Positions 31,704 to 45,019 of a stretch of DNA of 64,000 bases are shown here, one piece after another; the stretch's first letter is position 1; every line of letters starts with the position of its first letter. A program made the position numbers and the translations under genes. The stretch covers positions 434,001 through 498,000 of the forward strand of contig LLCB01000002.1 in NCBI GenBank assembly GCA_001414345.1, in the 5' to 3' direction. This stretch comes from Hymenoscyphus infarciens. Taxonomy: Eukaryota; Ascomycota; Leotiomycetes; Helotiales; Helotiaceae. The notes beneath the pieces were generated by a model. The model saw only the letters and a list, made by a program, of their open reading frames with translations. It made no database searches and was not told the DNA's origin.

Positions 31704-33323
31704 GTCGCCCTCGTGAATTGAAGTATGGATTGAAAGATGAAAGAAGCTTATGCAATTAGAGTCGAATCACTAAGGTTACACCATCCACGTGAGAAGTATG
31801 TTTGCTTTTTGTAGGTAAACAAGTTGAGGAATCGTATGATCCCGAGAAACTCAACCAGACACAAATGGAAACAGTACTAAGCTACACTAAAATAAGGGGG
31901 CTCAGAGGGCCTTTCTCTCGAGACTCCAGGAAGATGAAGAGAAAACTTCAACTTCCAGTGTTCCAGACAACAAGTGTCCGCACGACGAACTCACAAAATT
32001 GAAAAGAGGCATGATAAACTCGCAATACTACGCATAAAAAGGCACCTCGACATTTGCTTCATCCCCACTCATGAAGAGTTGCCAACCCATCTCAAACACT
32101 TGTCTGTAAATGGGGCAAATTCGACAGGAAAAGAAACCAAATATGCTGAGGAGCGATGGAGAGCAAGAATCCGAAAAAATGAAGAATTCAATCGCCTCAA
32201 GCGCAAGAAAGACGCAAATTCTTGTTGCGAGGTTGTCGTCAGTAGGGATGTGTGCGCACTCACCAGAACAGCTTCCATCGAGCTCTCCTTCCAAGGTCAT
32301 CGACGTCGACGTCGGCAATCGCGCACTGCCCGAGAAGGAAAGCGATGTACAAGATCAATCGGAAAAAGAGTCTCCAAAACCCAGGTAGCCAAGCCTGCCA
32401 AAGAGAAGCGACCAGAGCCACGGGGACACATGTGAGTCTTCTGAGCTAACTCGGGATCAGCAAGAGGGATTGGCCTCGAGCTGTTGGCCTTTCCAGTCTC
32501 TCGTGTAGAAGCCTTTGGAGTGCGTGTAATGGGGGGGGGGGCAGTCGGGTAGGTTCGTTAGGAGAAGAAGGTTGAGATGTGGAAGAAGGGAGGGGAGAGA
32601 GGGACGGGGGACCGCGAGGTTTGGAAGATTTGAGTTGGCGCCGTTGGTCCTGCTCGTTCCTTCCCTCCTAAAGACATACCACACTTGCGGCAAGACTTGC
32701 TTCGTTGCTGTCTTTTGCAAGAAGGAAAGGCGCAACTCCGACGACATGACCTGGGGAAGCAGAGTGGTCTTTTAACCTCAGATGCGGGAAGCTTGATTTC
32801 TCCCGCAAAGGAAAGGGAAGAAATTGGGCACTTCCGGGGAAGAAGAACGAAGGATAATGAATAAAAATGAAAGGCCAAACCCGGGACTTTTATCCGGGAC
32901 ACGAGTTTCCCTAGCAGAAAAAACGGGTTAGCTTTCAGGTGGTTGAACAACCAATTTAAAGTCTAGTCCATAGCTGGTGAATAAACGTTGAGTGCTAGCA
33001 AAAGCCTGGCAGTGACCCGGGCTTCTCTCACCAACCTTCCTCCCCGCCCATTCAAGCTTCTCCATAATGTCCCCAAACAATCATGTCCATCAATCGCGGG
33101 AATTTGTAGCGTAAGTCCTGCGGTTGCATGTATATTCAGATTTCGTTCATTCCTATCCGTCAATAGCTGTCCGCCATCACCTCGCCGTTTATTTGTACAT
33201 GATATATTGGTACATACAAGTACACTAAATATGCCCTCTCAACACCTGTTGTATAGGATCCGCAGCTCGCCTGTATTCTATCGTAGCCCTCTATTTTTCC
33301 TATTTGTTATTCGATTCGATGTT
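31704..33323. other. Intergenic with unassigned coding-like frames
   Basis: 1.6 kb between two minus-strand genes. Plus-strand frames at about 31974-32435 and 32110-32388 have charged, partly coding-like composition, but no consistent splice pattern joins them and no family was recognised. A G run lies at about 32530-32540. Nothing else is supported. Confidence 0.35.
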
Positions 33324-33972
33324 TTATGCAGTGGCCTTCTTCGGTTTCTTCGCCCCATACTTCGATCGACTCGTAACTCTGTTTCCGACACCACCCAAGT
33401 CCAAAGCCCCTCTGACTAAATGATATCTCACACCAGGACAATCCTGCGATCTTCCACTAAATTCAAAATGTCAGTCCGATCCGGTCGATACAATTGCAGA
33501 CCCAGGATAGCCTCAAACTTACCCACGAACCAACACCACCGAATGCTGCTGCACATTGTGACCCTCCCCAGGAATGTAAGCTGTGATGATCCTTCCAGTA
33601 CTCAATCTTATTCTTGCTGTCTTTCGTTGCCCGGAATTGGGTTTCTTAGGTGAGGTAATTCCGACTTTCAGACAGACGCCTTTTAATTCTGGGGCGTTCA
33701 CGTCGCGAAGGGCGGGGGAAACGGCTTTACGGGCTCGTTGTTGTACTCGACATCCCTGTTTAAAATATCAGTACCAATTCCTCCTTGGTCAAGAGTCTCG
33801 GAGGGCGTAGCACGCATACCTTCACAACCTGGTTGTATGTTGAGAATGGTGTTGGCGTAGCTGAGAAATTTCTTCGCAGAGAGGGGGTGGGTGATGCGAC
33901 TTTTTTGGCGGATATGGAGAATGGCATTCGCACCGAGGGCATCAAGAATCTGCAAAGAACTGAGGTCGCCAT
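33324..33972 (-). CDS. Mitochondrial small-subunit ribosomal protein uS12m
   Basis: Three exons on the minus strand (33972-33820, 33755-33523, 33456-33324) give 172 aa. Introns are 64 and 66 nt. Residues 1-40 are rich in Ser, Arg and Lys with few acidic residues, as expected of a mitochondrial targeting peptide. The S12 core is unmistakable: [38 protein letters not shown] and, across the last intron, [20 protein letters not shown]. uS12 sits at the decoding centre of the small subunit. The loop PNSGQRKTA corresponds to the region where bacterial streptomycin-resistance changes occur. It is complete, with a Lys-rich end. Confidence 0.95.
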
Positions 33973-34264
33973 TTTGGTGGTTTGACGTTGTCAGTCAATT
34001 GATGCTGCCGTAACTTAGACCTTGAGGTTCTGAACTCTCAGTTCCAGGAAGGGTTTAGCTTCATTTCGCTATTCACGTGATTATAATATGATTTGCTGAT
34101 ATCTAATCTCAAAGGGTAATGGAAGCGGGAGTAAGGGATATTATATATGGAAATGCAGTTTGGACTAGGTTTTTTTCCGCGGGTTTTTTGTAGTGATAAT
34201 ATCAACGTCACGCTTAAAAATCGCATGCTCTCCTTCCAACATACCGAGCCAAAATGTGACTAGC

Positions 34265-36375
34265 TCATAGAACAGTAATCTCCCCCTCCTCCGTTAAATA
34301 AGAATCAGGATTTAATCCAGAACTCCAAGGATTCTTATTCTTGGCGATCCCAACTCGTTGAAAAGCTTCATCCCCTGGAAGAGGAACAACTATCAGAAAG
34401 TAAACACTCCAATTTGGAACAATATCGAATTCATTTACAACATCATGCCACAAGGTCGCCAGATAAGCCAGAATAATCTTTTGGTCATCTGTACTTTGTG
34501 TATTAACATCCATGTATACATCCAGCTTGGCCCTTTCAGCAAATTGATGAAGATCCTCTAGCGAGGAAAGCCTCCCGAATTTTGTTTTGATAATGAGACG
34601 TCCGGAATAGGGAGATTTGCTGGAATCGCAATCCTCAATACGGATAACGCATGAAGATGAGTCTTTGTGAATAAGTTCATCTGGAAAGTGAAGTGGGCCA
34701 TCGATTGAAAGCCAACTCCATGACGGAGCACATGCAGGGAGTGTTCTCTTCATTCTGGTACTATGGGGAGCTTTCCAACATAGTCCTCTTTGAATATCAT
34801 TCTTCCAAAGGCCAGCAATAAGTTTCTCCCAGAGGGAAACATTGGCCGGTAAGACGCCACGAAGCCGCTCCTCAAAAATGGTGATTATACCGAGTAATGC
34901 AGGGACTCTATCTCGCCGGTATGTAAATTCTCGCTTGGAGTATGAACGAAGAAGTTCATACCAAAGCAGCAAAGTGCGTTCTTCTACTGAACCAGGTTGT
35001 CTGAACTCCGTCATAGTGTAGGAACCAACGTCAACTGGTAAAGGAATCGTGTTCTTGTAAAATGCTTCCTTGACGAGTCGGAGCGCTGAGCCGTGCTCCG
35101 AGCGACCATGTCGAGATATATGAAGTCCGGTCTGAATAGTATCTCTACCCTGTTGCTTGGCGTTCGGTAGAAATTCCGTTGCCTCGGTGCTTGTATCTGA
35201 GATGCATTCAAATGCAAGCTGTTGAGAACCATAATGAAGTACTCGGCTTGGGAGCAATCGTTCTTGCATTGCCCATCCTCGGCTACCGAGAGGAGAAGTA
35301 TCAATCAGAGAATCCCATGGCTTCGTCTGTGGTATCAAGTAGATGGAAGAAGGTAAGGAAGACTGATAATGAGTCTTCTCCTCGTCAGTTTTGTCCCGAT
35401 CCCAGAGATGTAGGGGTGTATTTTCCGGGATAGAGCTTTGGAGCCAACCTGTATCGGTACCAGGAGACGATGTCGCAGCAATGGTGATGTAGGAATGCCG
35501 GTAAATATCTCCCATCTTCTCACTCTGTTTTTCCCAGTCCTTTATATCGTCCTGAATGATGCAAAGAGAGTCAATCCACAAGTAGCGAAGCCCTAGAGCT
35601 CTTGTAACGAGTACCGCATCTCGTAAACTGGGCGGAAAGCTATCAAAAGGGATACCAGACATCCTTTTGGACAATGTATTTGTTGTAGTAACTAGTGCGT
35701 TGTTTTTCCCCCAACAGTAACTTAGTGCAGCATATCGTGAGTACTTCTGGATGACATCGAGGTCTTTAGATAATCTCAAGACGGGTTGGGAAGAATTATT
35801 CATGCCAACATCCAAAATTCGGTCAGGAAGGATTTCGTTTTCGTGTTTAAAACAGCCAGGGTGCTCTGTATCGCACTGATGTAGCCAATCTTTGGCCAGT
35901 TGAAGACACCCCGGAGACATTCGGTCTTTGTAAACCCCAGAAATGACCCATTGATCCCCGGCCAGAAGTTTCTGATCTGTTCGACAATTAACCCTTTTCG
36001 CCTATTGATACACGTGGGGTATTTACCATGAATTTCAACAATCTCCAAAAGCCCAAGTCCAATACCTGTCCACCCCCACTCCTCTTCATATCGAGTCATA
36101 CACATTAACTCATGTTTTAGGGGTTCAACGGTGCTGTCCTCGCTTTCGACGTGTTCGGATATTATCATCCATCTTGCAATGAAACTAGTGCCTGCTGGAG
36201 ATGAGGGATTTCGCTCCTTGATGGCGCCTAACATCCAGCCCCATTCTGACAGGAAATAACAAGTAAGGCACCCGGCTTTGCTAGATGTTGTTATCCAGTC
36301 ATTGTTTGGAAAGCGACATTCTGCAAATTTTAGGGTTTCCAACCCTCGAATACATTCGCAGTATTGACAGAGCAT
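34265..36375 (-). CDS. HET-domain (heterokaryon incompatibility) protein
   Basis: Two exons on the minus strand (36375-36027 and 35925-34265) with a 101-nt phase-1 intron give 669 aa. Starting at the in-frame ATG at 36414 would add 13 residues. The N-terminal exon is Cys-rich (MLCQYCECIRGL, CLTCYF), common in this family. The HET domain lies at about residues 180-330 with its three blocks: AALSYCWG, LRYLWIDSLCIIQDD, and GDIYRHSYITIAATSS, followed by SRGWAMQERLLPSRVLHYG. HET domains trigger growth arrest or cell death when incompatible fungal cells fuse. The C-terminal half has no recognised repeat or NACHT domain. Whether it has allelic variants cannot be told from one haplotype. Confidence 0.92.
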
Positions 36376-37563
36376 TTTGCAGCAATTTGGAGAGAAGTTG
36401 TGAATATTGCTCAAGTTACAGTCTAGCTGTGACTAAAAATAGAAACGCCACCATGCAGCTAGCGCTCAAAAGGCAAACAGAAGGAACGAAATTTGATTCC
36501 AATTTTGATGGACACATACCTATTCGCTTGAGGAGAAACAGAGCCACAGGAAAGGCGAGGTTAGGACATTTCGAGTTGTTCAGCAAGGTATCTATTTCAA
36601 GAGCTCTCACTGCGAAATGTGGCCGCCTTTGCCAGCCTCCTTAGCCACAAAAGATGCCCCATCATCCAGAGTTATCTGTGACGATAAATAGAGACTGTTT
36701 ACCAAATTTCTGAGCACTGTTCAGCTTGGAGATTTTGATATTTGGGGTTGTAAGATTACTTTTCCAAACGGGCCAGAAAGAGATCAGACCGATCCGACAT
36801 TTACCCGCTGTATATAGCCGGCGACATCGACCTCGGACATTCATTTCAAACACACATCTCCTCATCAGCGCGCAAGATCTCGAGTAGAACTCGCTCTTGC
36901 AGACCGCCTTATAAATTTCCTGCTTTCTTTCTCTAGCACTCGGCTCTCCCCTCTCATCCAACGGTGATTTCCAAGCTTCAATTCAGTCGAGGACCACACG
37001 GTTAAATAGGCTCAACATCAGTCTGCGGTTGATCTCTCGGACGGACTTCGAGCATCACTTCAATCCTCTCCCCGCCATCCCCGCTTCCTCCTCATATTGT
37101 CCCTGTATTTCCTTTTTACTAACTGCCATTTAATCCGATTGGAGCGCTTTCCCCCCAACAACCTCGCTTCTGAATAGCATCATGCAGACACGTTTCTGCA
37201 CGACGTTGCCCCGCACGAGGGGCGGTTATGGGATCCCGACCAATATTTGATTTCAAGGTTTTCGGTTCGTCAATCCTTGGGATTGACAGCTCTACCCCGC
37301 GTCATTTCGGCATTTCATCCTTTACCTTGCTCAAATTCTGTACCTGTTCCTGGCAAGAACTGTCGCCATTTCTCAGGTTACAGGGAAACTTGTACGTACG
37401 AGCTCGGATTCAATGGATTGAACGCATGCAAAGATGGCGTGGTACTAGGTTGTAAATATCCGCAAGCTATAGCTAGATCCCTAGGTATAAGTTGAATTTC
37501 CCTCGCTGTTTTTCCACGTCTCCGCGCCATTGGAACTTTTGTCGAACGCCCTTTTTCGTCAAA
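36376..37563. promoter_or_regulatory. Divergent region upstream of the HET and beta-galactosidase genes
   Basis: 1.2 kb without a supported gene. Short frames at 36662-36961 (minus) and 37228-37495 (plus) do not resemble known proteins. The sequence 37060-37160 is CT-rich, as in fungal leaders. Confidence 0.45.
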
Positions 37564-40500
37564 ATGAAGCTTCTCAATGCTCTAGCCGGTCTGGCTCTCG
37601 CGGCCCAAGCTGCTGCCATATCAATTGGTGGAAGGCAAATAGTTATTGATCGAGACAATGTTGGATTACAAGATATCGTAAGTGTGGATGCTTCCCCTAG
37701 ATATCCTTGGGCACGCCCTCAAACTACATGAATGCTCGAACTAAAATTTTGAATAGGTGACATTTGATCAGCATTCAATAAAGGTTTATGGGGAGCGACT
37801 TTTCATCTTTTCCGGAGAATTCCACCCATATCGTCTGCCTGTCGCGGATTTGTATATCGATGTCTTTCAAAAGATCAAATCTTTAGGCTTCGTAAGTAAA
37901 TGAGATTTGTTCTGTTTCAACAGCCGATTTTCCCGCCCCGGATTTTTGCTAATTGATCTCCAGAATTGCGTCTCTTTCTATGTCGATTGGGCATTATTAG
38001 AAGGACAACCAGGAACCTACACCGCCGAAGGAGTCTTTGCACTAGAACCCTTCTTCGATGCCGCGAAAGAGGCGGGAATCTATCTCCTCGCTAGACCAGG
38101 ACCCTACATAAATGCCGAAGTTAGCGGTGGAGGGTTTCCTGGATGGCTCCAACGAGTCAAAGGACAGCTTCGAACACGAAACGCCGAGTTCCTCGCTGCG
38201 ACGGATAATTACATGGCTCATATTGGGGCGACAATTGCGAAAGCTCAAATTACAAATGGGGGTCCTATTATCTTGGTTCAACCGGAGAATGAGTACACTG
38301 GTGCCGATGGCTATGTTGAAGGTGGCTTTCCGGATCCCCAGTATTTTGCGTATATCAAAAAGCAACTTAGGGATACTGGGATTGTTGTTCCTTTTATTAG
38401 CAATGATGCGTCACCAAAGGGTATGCGATAATTTTCCGCCCTCTTCTCTGTTTAATTCGCACGTGAAAACGAATGCTAACCTTCTAGGTATCTTTGCACC
38501 TGGGTCAACTTGGAACGGAACCCAGGAAGCCAATGTTGACATCTACGGCCATGATTCGTATCCGCTTGGATTTGATTGTGCAAACCCCAAAACATGGCCA
38601 ACTAACAACTTACCAACCACCTGGCATGCAACTCACGAGAACCAAAGTCCATCTACACTGTTTTCTCTCGTTGAGTTCCAGGGTGGTGCTTTTGATCCTT
38701 GGGGAGGACTCGTAGGTTCAAAAGGCAATATGTGAGAGATGGTAGCTAATGTGATAACAGGGGTTTGCTCAATGCTCCGAGTTGCTCAATCACGAGTTTG
38801 AGAGAGTGTTTTACAAGAACAACTTCGCTGCGGGTGCTACCTTGTTGAACATTTATATGATTTGTAAGTCTTTGTCGTGTTGATGTGACGAGAGCGTTCA
38901 CTAACTCTCATAGTCGGTGGAACGTACGTAACTGGACCCCTCGTGGGATATGGGAGATTTCAATATAACGCTGTAAAGTAACTTACTGACATTGACCAGG
39001 AACTGGGGAAATCTAGGTCACGCAGGAGGCTATACCAGCTACGACTACGGCTCCAGCATAGCCGAGAATCGTGAAATCTATCGGGAAAAATTTAGCGAAT
39101 TGAAGCTAGAAGCAAACTTTGTCAAAGTCAGTCCAGCACTCTTAACGGCCTCTGTAGGTACAGCAGGCACAGCAAGCTACGCGGATAGCTCCGCAATTTT
39201 CACAACTCCATTACTCGGCAATGGCTCAGCGACCAACTTCTAGTAAGTGAAAGCTCACTTCTACCTATCTATCTGCGAGACTAACAGTCTTCTAGTATCG
39301 TCAGACATGCCGACTACCAGAAGACGACTCCAACGACATACAAGTTGAATGTGAAGACTAGCCAAGGGACAGTATCTATTCCACAAATTGATGGGACCCT
39401 TACCTTGAGTGGAAGAGATTCTAAGTTCCATGTCACCGATTATGATCTTGGGGGAAACACCCTCCTCTACTCATCGGCCGAGATTTTCACATGGAAGAAG
39501 TTTGAGAAGAAGACTGTTTTGGTTGTGTATGGTGGACCAGGAGAACAACATGAGCTCGCGGTTATCGCCAACAGCACGTTCAAACAACTCGAAGGGAGTG
39601 ATCTCGTATCCAAGACCAGCAATGGTAGTGTTGTACTCAACTGGAAAGTTTCGACAACGCGACAAGTTGCTCAAGTTGGCGATCTTTTTATCTACTTGCT
39701 TGATCGGAACACGGCATACAACTTGTGGACCCCCGATTTTGTTAGAGATGATGCTTGGGGAGCATAGTAAGTTCTCCCGAACACACTTGAAAATTCACAG
39801 CTGACCTTTCACAGCACTTCAAATATCGAAGAGAGAACGTCTCTTATTGTCCAAGCCGGCTATCTCGTCAGGACTGTATACATAGACGGTCCTGCTCTAC
39901 ACTTGACTGGAGACGCCAATGCCACTACTCCCATAAAAGTCGTTGGTGCACCATCAAGCGTCAGATCTCTCCACTTCAACGATATCAAGCTAGAGATCAC
40001 CACGGACCCTGTTACAGGAGAATGGACATCCACAATCCCCTACACTGCTCCAGAAGTCGCACTTCCAGACTTGTCAACGCTAGACTGGAAATACCTAGAC
40101 AGTCTCCCAGAAATCCAACCTGGATATGACGATTCCCTCTGGACAGCAGCATCCAAAACAAATTCCACAAATCCATATAAGCTGCAAACTCCAACATCAC
40201 TCTTCTCATCTGACTACGGCTACCACGCGGGTGTCCTCCTCTACCGCGGTTCCTTCGTAGCCACCGGAAACGAAAGCACCTTCAAAATTCAAACCGAAGG
40301 AGGAAGTGGCTTCGGCTCCTCCGTCTGGTTGAACTCAACATACGTCGGCTCCTGGACCGGCAGCGACAGAGCAGCCGCCTACAACTCAACATACACACTT
40401 CCCAACCTGACAGCTGGCAAGACGTACATTTTCACAGTCGTAATCGACAATAACGGTCTCCAAGAGAACTGGGTAGTTGGACCTGACGAGATGAAAACTC

Positions 40501-41091
40501 CCCGAGGAATACTTTCTTACGACCTTTCTGGTCGTCCCCTAACTGCTATAACCTGGAAATTGACAGGAAATCTTGGGGGGGGAATCTTATATTGATAAAG
40601 TCCGCGGTCCGCTAAATGAAGGGGGTCTTTTCGCTGAAAGACAGGGGTATACACAACCTTACCCACCAAACCACTCTTGGTCCTCCCTCTCCCCCTTGGT
40701 TGGAACAACGAAACCATCAATTTCGCTCTACCAAACTTCTTTCCCTTTGAATCTACCTAAGAACTACGACATCCCACTCTCATTTACTTTTGGGAATGGA
40801 ACTACTTCGTCCGGGGCAACGGCAAATTATAGAGTGCAGCTTTATGTTAATGGATGGCAATATGGAAAATATATCAATAACGTTGGGCCCCAGAGTGCGT
40901 TCCCTGTTCCACAGGGAGTGCTGAATTACCATGGGACGAATTGGTTGGCTGTTTTGGTTTGGGGACAAGAGGGCGAGGGAGTGAAGTTGTCGAATTTCAC
41001 ACTTGAGGCGGGGGTGCTGGCTTGGACGAGTTTGAAGGAGCCGACGAATGTGCCGACGCCTGATTATAGAAAGAGGGAGGGGGCTTATTGA
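37564..41091 (+). CDS. Secreted beta-galactosidase (GH35, LacA-like) with one frameshift
   Basis: Nine exons are proposed: 37564-37677, 37757-37891, 37964-38420, 38488-38711, 38761-38863, 38914-38923, 39000-39242, 39296-39766 and 39815-41091. With one base removed from the G8 run at 40575-40582 the product would be 1010 aa, the normal length for fungal LacA. As written, translation stops at about 40595, losing the last roughly 170 residues. A signal peptide (about 1-19) is followed by the GH35 barrel. The acid/base Glu is in VQPENEY (near 191) and the nucleophile Glu in [15 protein letters not shown] (near 298). Exon 6 is only 10 nt, but it is needed for FGGTNWGNLGH. Extracellular hydrolysis of beta-galactosides, including plant galactans, is expected. 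The shift may be real or a homopolymer error. Confidence 0.9.
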
Positions 41092-41309
41092 TTGAACGAG
41101 AGATGAAGTAATGAAGAGGCACATGGGTGAGAGAAAAGTAGCTTTCGAGGAAACGAATGAATGTAAAACGTTATCTTCGTATGCTATGGTATCAATATAT
41201 CATCCCATCCCTTGCAAAACCAGCGCTACGCATGGAACCCCAAAACTCCAGACACCAATGCTACCTAGTATGCTAACCCGAACCCCATCAAACGTACAAA
41301 ATCAATCAA

Positions 41310-44300
41310 TCAATCAACAGGTTGTTGTTTAAAGAGACTCTTCCCCATCAACCACTTCCTATAAGCCTTATATCTCTTCTTCCCCAAATCATCTTCCTTA
41401 ACAGTCAAAGGATTCTCCGCCACCCGAAAGAAACTCCGATACTCTTCCAGATCCCCCTCTTTGACACCCATCTTCACAGCCTCACCTATCCCATGTTCAG
41501 TCACAATAACACCAGATCCCACGGAAATACCCAGACCCTCATCCTCCTCCACATAATCCCCACCTACCCCCACAATTCCGATATCCATCCAGCTGCCCCT
41601 AACATAATTCTCATACTCGCCATCGAACTCCCTAGGAACCTCCGTACTGACGACCAGTGGCAAGCGTTGAGGATGCTCAATATATCGAGCATAATCATCT
41701 GTATCCTCCCGACTCACGCTCGGATTCAAACTCTCATGAACCACCTGCGTGAAAGTCCATTGAGCAGCCTTGCTTTTATCCAGCGGCGTAAGTTTCATCT
41801 TCACCTCTTCCTTCTCCGAATTCCTCGAAGTCGTATCTTTCATAATTCCATGATGAAGATTCTTCTCATGAATAGGTTGAAGCCAGCGCTGAATACTGAT
41901 TCTCTTCGTAGCTGTCGCGGTAGAAAGTATAGAAGCCGTATCATCAGCATCATTTTCCTCCGGCTGTTCACTAGGCTCCAAAATCGTAACGCCTTTAGGT
42001 CGTGGTCTCTTCTTCTCGGGAACATCTTGGTCTTGTTCCGTGCGAACTTTGAAAGGGGAGAGGTCGTAGCGACCTTCTTGTGTGGGTTTAGGGGGTATGT
42101 AACGCAGTGTGGAGTTTAGTTTTGCTCTTCCCATGTAGGTAAAGACTTTCTGGATTGATGAGAGGGCGAGGGGTTTATAGAATTCCAACCAGTAGTCGTC
42201 AAAATAGCCTATTGGTTTGTTGACTGAGAGACCGGAGGGTCCGATGTATTTTGGGAGAACCCGTTTTTCGAGGTAGGCTGGCGTGTACCAGTTGATGTAA
42301 CTTCTTCGATCGCGACCGGACCATGCTCGTGGGTTGGCGTGGTGGAGATAGTAATCTGTTGCGAGGTCCCAGAGCATGGGCTGGCCTTGGGTGAAGATGT
42401 AGTTTCCGAGGAAGAGGTTATACGCTTCTTGTCGTTGGCCGTCGAGGAAGGAGTTATTGTAGTAGCGTTTGAAACTTTCTACCATATCACGAGAGTGACT
42501 TGTCCATTGATTGATTTTCCGATATGTTTCCATTGTATTTACCAGTTGGGAACCGCCATATTGGATAGCAATTGTATCGCCGTGGTCATGGTACATATGA
42601 GTGAGCAAGTTGACAGCATCCGTATCAAAAGCAACCACGGGATCTCCGATGATGCCCAAAGCATGAAGCTGGTAACCCAGTGCTTTCTTTCCAATGATAA
42701 ATTGAGCAGCGTTCGTCCGGTCTAAGCAATCAATACAATTCGTTCTTGCTACTCCATTTTGCACTTTAGGTATAGTTGTAATTCCGTCACCATTATGAAA
42801 GAACCCGGTGGTGGCAAGAACATCTTCTGCAATATTTTCGAGTGTTCCGATGACATCCGAGTCGCGAGTTTTCGATGCTCGGCTCATGTCCCAGGCTTTA
42901 TGAATGATCCTTTTTTCTTTTGGTAGAAATTGATTGAGATAATCGATGGCAGTTGTGAACTCCTTTAATAATTTTGACTCTCGAGGTGTTCGCTCACGAG
43001 ACTTGACAAGATTGAGCACATAAATCGGTGCACCATATCTTTTGAATAGATCATCGAAATGCAAAGCCGCTGCGCTGTAGAAGGGATCAACAAGATTCAG
43101 CTCTATTGGTGGTTTAGGAGTCACTCCAGTGTTATCCTGTGTCCAATATAGAGGGATACTTCCTCTATGTTGGACATAAGAAGTGTAGTTTGGGTTGGTG
43201 AACAACTTGGCGTCTGGAGCATGGAATGAAGTTGTGAGTGCTTCCGACACTATTTGTTCAGTCTCAACATCATTGGCGACGTAACCCTATTGAGTTAGCG
43301 AAATGGAATTGAATGGAGATGGCATGAACATACCAAATCATTAGCGCCACGCTTCAAGAAACGAGCTCCAGCGAAATATCTTGAGCGCCGGGCGATCACT
43401 GTGATGTATGCATTTCGTCCGTAAACCGCGATGACTGGCTTGCATTAGTCAAAAACCCTCACAACACCAGATTGGCCTACCAGATTGATCAATGTAGCCA
43501 TGGATGATGGGTAAACACCAGTCATGTGTATTCTTCAATTCTTTGGCAGCAGGTTGAAGCATATAGCTGTTCCATACAAACATGGAATTGTAATCCTGCG
43601 CATGTGGGTATGGTCCCCCTTTGGCTACAGCTGCCCTCTCATTGATAATATTATGTTGCAAAGTTCTTGTAATGTCGTAGGAATAACTAAAGTAAAAGGA
43701 ACGATTCAGGTCGAGATTATTCAGAATTCCCAGAAATCGTGCTTCCTCTCCATTTTTCAAGTCTGGTTTGAATCGAGAACTGGAGCCCGTAGTCAATGGA
43801 ACCAGTTCGGTACCATCAATGGAATATGTGAAATGGCCTCCAATCATAGCCACAGCGCTCCTCTTTGTGATTAGAAGCATGTAATATGCCCCCGTAAAGC
43901 GTATGAACCCCAGTAAGCCCCATGTACTACTTCTTAACTTCATGCCACCCGTACTCTTGTTGCCATCATCCACGGCGTTTAGCAGCTGGATCATCTCTTG
44001 CTTGGTATAAACAATCTCGTCTTCTGCAATACTCAAAGTCCCAGCATCTGCCGTCCTGTCAATCTTGAGAATTCGAAATCGCCTATCCATCACGTCTGCC
44101 CCAACAATATAATATCGCGTTGCCGTTTCGTACAGAGAGAACTTGTGCATCTTGCACACTCCTTGGTCCCCAACTTTCTCATATTCCGCCCCCTTGTTCC
44201 TCTTCAAATCCGATCCCGGACTTCTTGTCCTTTGGAATGGTTGTGCGGTCGACTCCTCGTCATCTGCTCCATCGCCTCTGGGATCGGGATTGTTGTTGTG

Positions 44301-44516
44301 AAGTGGAGGGAACTTGGGCAGCTCCTGGTCATCTACCTCTGGATTTCTAAAATCCACACTCAAGGGAGAGGTCATGACTGAGGTATCCCCGGACGCATTT
44401 TCTGCTGTTGATGCTGTAGCTATGCTCGCGGCATCGAAATGAACATGGTTGCTCGACTTGTCGCCTCCTGGTGGAGAGCGACCACGTCGGGGCACGCCCT
44501 CTTCCTGGTCTGCCAT
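41310..44516 (-). CDS. FIG4: Fig4, SAC-domain phosphatidylinositol 3,5-bisphosphate phosphatase
   Basis: Three exons on the minus strand (44516-43481, 43434-43334, 43286-41310) give 1037 aa. Introns are 46 and 47 nt. After a disordered, acidic N-terminus (about 1-110), the SAC N-lobe begins at [17 protein letters not shown]. The catalytic CX5R motif, [10 protein letters not shown], places Cys at 563 and Arg at 569. [16 protein letters not shown] and [12 protein letters not shown] are family blocks. The tail from about residue 790 is divergent and rich in charged residues. In yeast Fig4 works on the vacuole with Fab1 and Vac14, removing the 5-phosphate of PI(3,5)P2. The 3' end converges on the beta-galactosidase gene, with 218 bp between the stops. 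Confidence 0.95.
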
Positions 44517-45019
44517 GCTGAGGCAGTCATGAATTTGTAATTACAAGTTCATATTTGGCAGAAGTGGTAAAGCTTGTAGCATTTGCAAAAATCGACTAGT
44601 GGTAGTGGTGGTGGTGGTGGTGGTGGTTTTGTGAATGGTAGGTGTTGTATTGTATTGTTTCCAAGTCGAGCTTCGAGCATGACGGCACTATCAACGGCCT
44701 CGCTATCTAATCGCTCGGCAGGAACTTGGAAGCAAGATTCCGAGACTGTCCGGTATCGGTACGGAGTATCGGCCCGTCTTCTGGCACCTTCGGCACGGCC
44801 ACCAATCTGCCAACCGAGCCGATGCCACGTGAAATTCAGTTTTATCTCCGTCCGGGTCCAGGTGCGTCGCATGTGAAATTGGGTGGTTCCAATCCAATCC
44901 GCCGCAACCAACAACTCCCCCTCTTCCTCTCTCCCCTTCTTCGAAAGAGTCACTCTGTACGATATTGTCACTATGTTCCCTTCCCCTCCTCGCTCGTTTG
45001 CACTCTAAATGCCTCTATC
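44517..45019. promoter_or_regulatory. Divergent promoter region with a GGT microsatellite
   Basis: 503 bp between FIG4 and the J-protein gene. It contains an (AGT/GGT)n tract at about 44598-44627 and CT-rich DNA (44925-44940, 44975-45000) just before the plus-strand start. Confidence 0.5.

Noticed and set aside
31974..32435. Charged 153-codon plus-strand frame, with an overlapping 92-codon frame
   Set aside because: No splice pattern or family resemblance; low-complexity Arg/Lys and Ser-rich composition can arise by chance.
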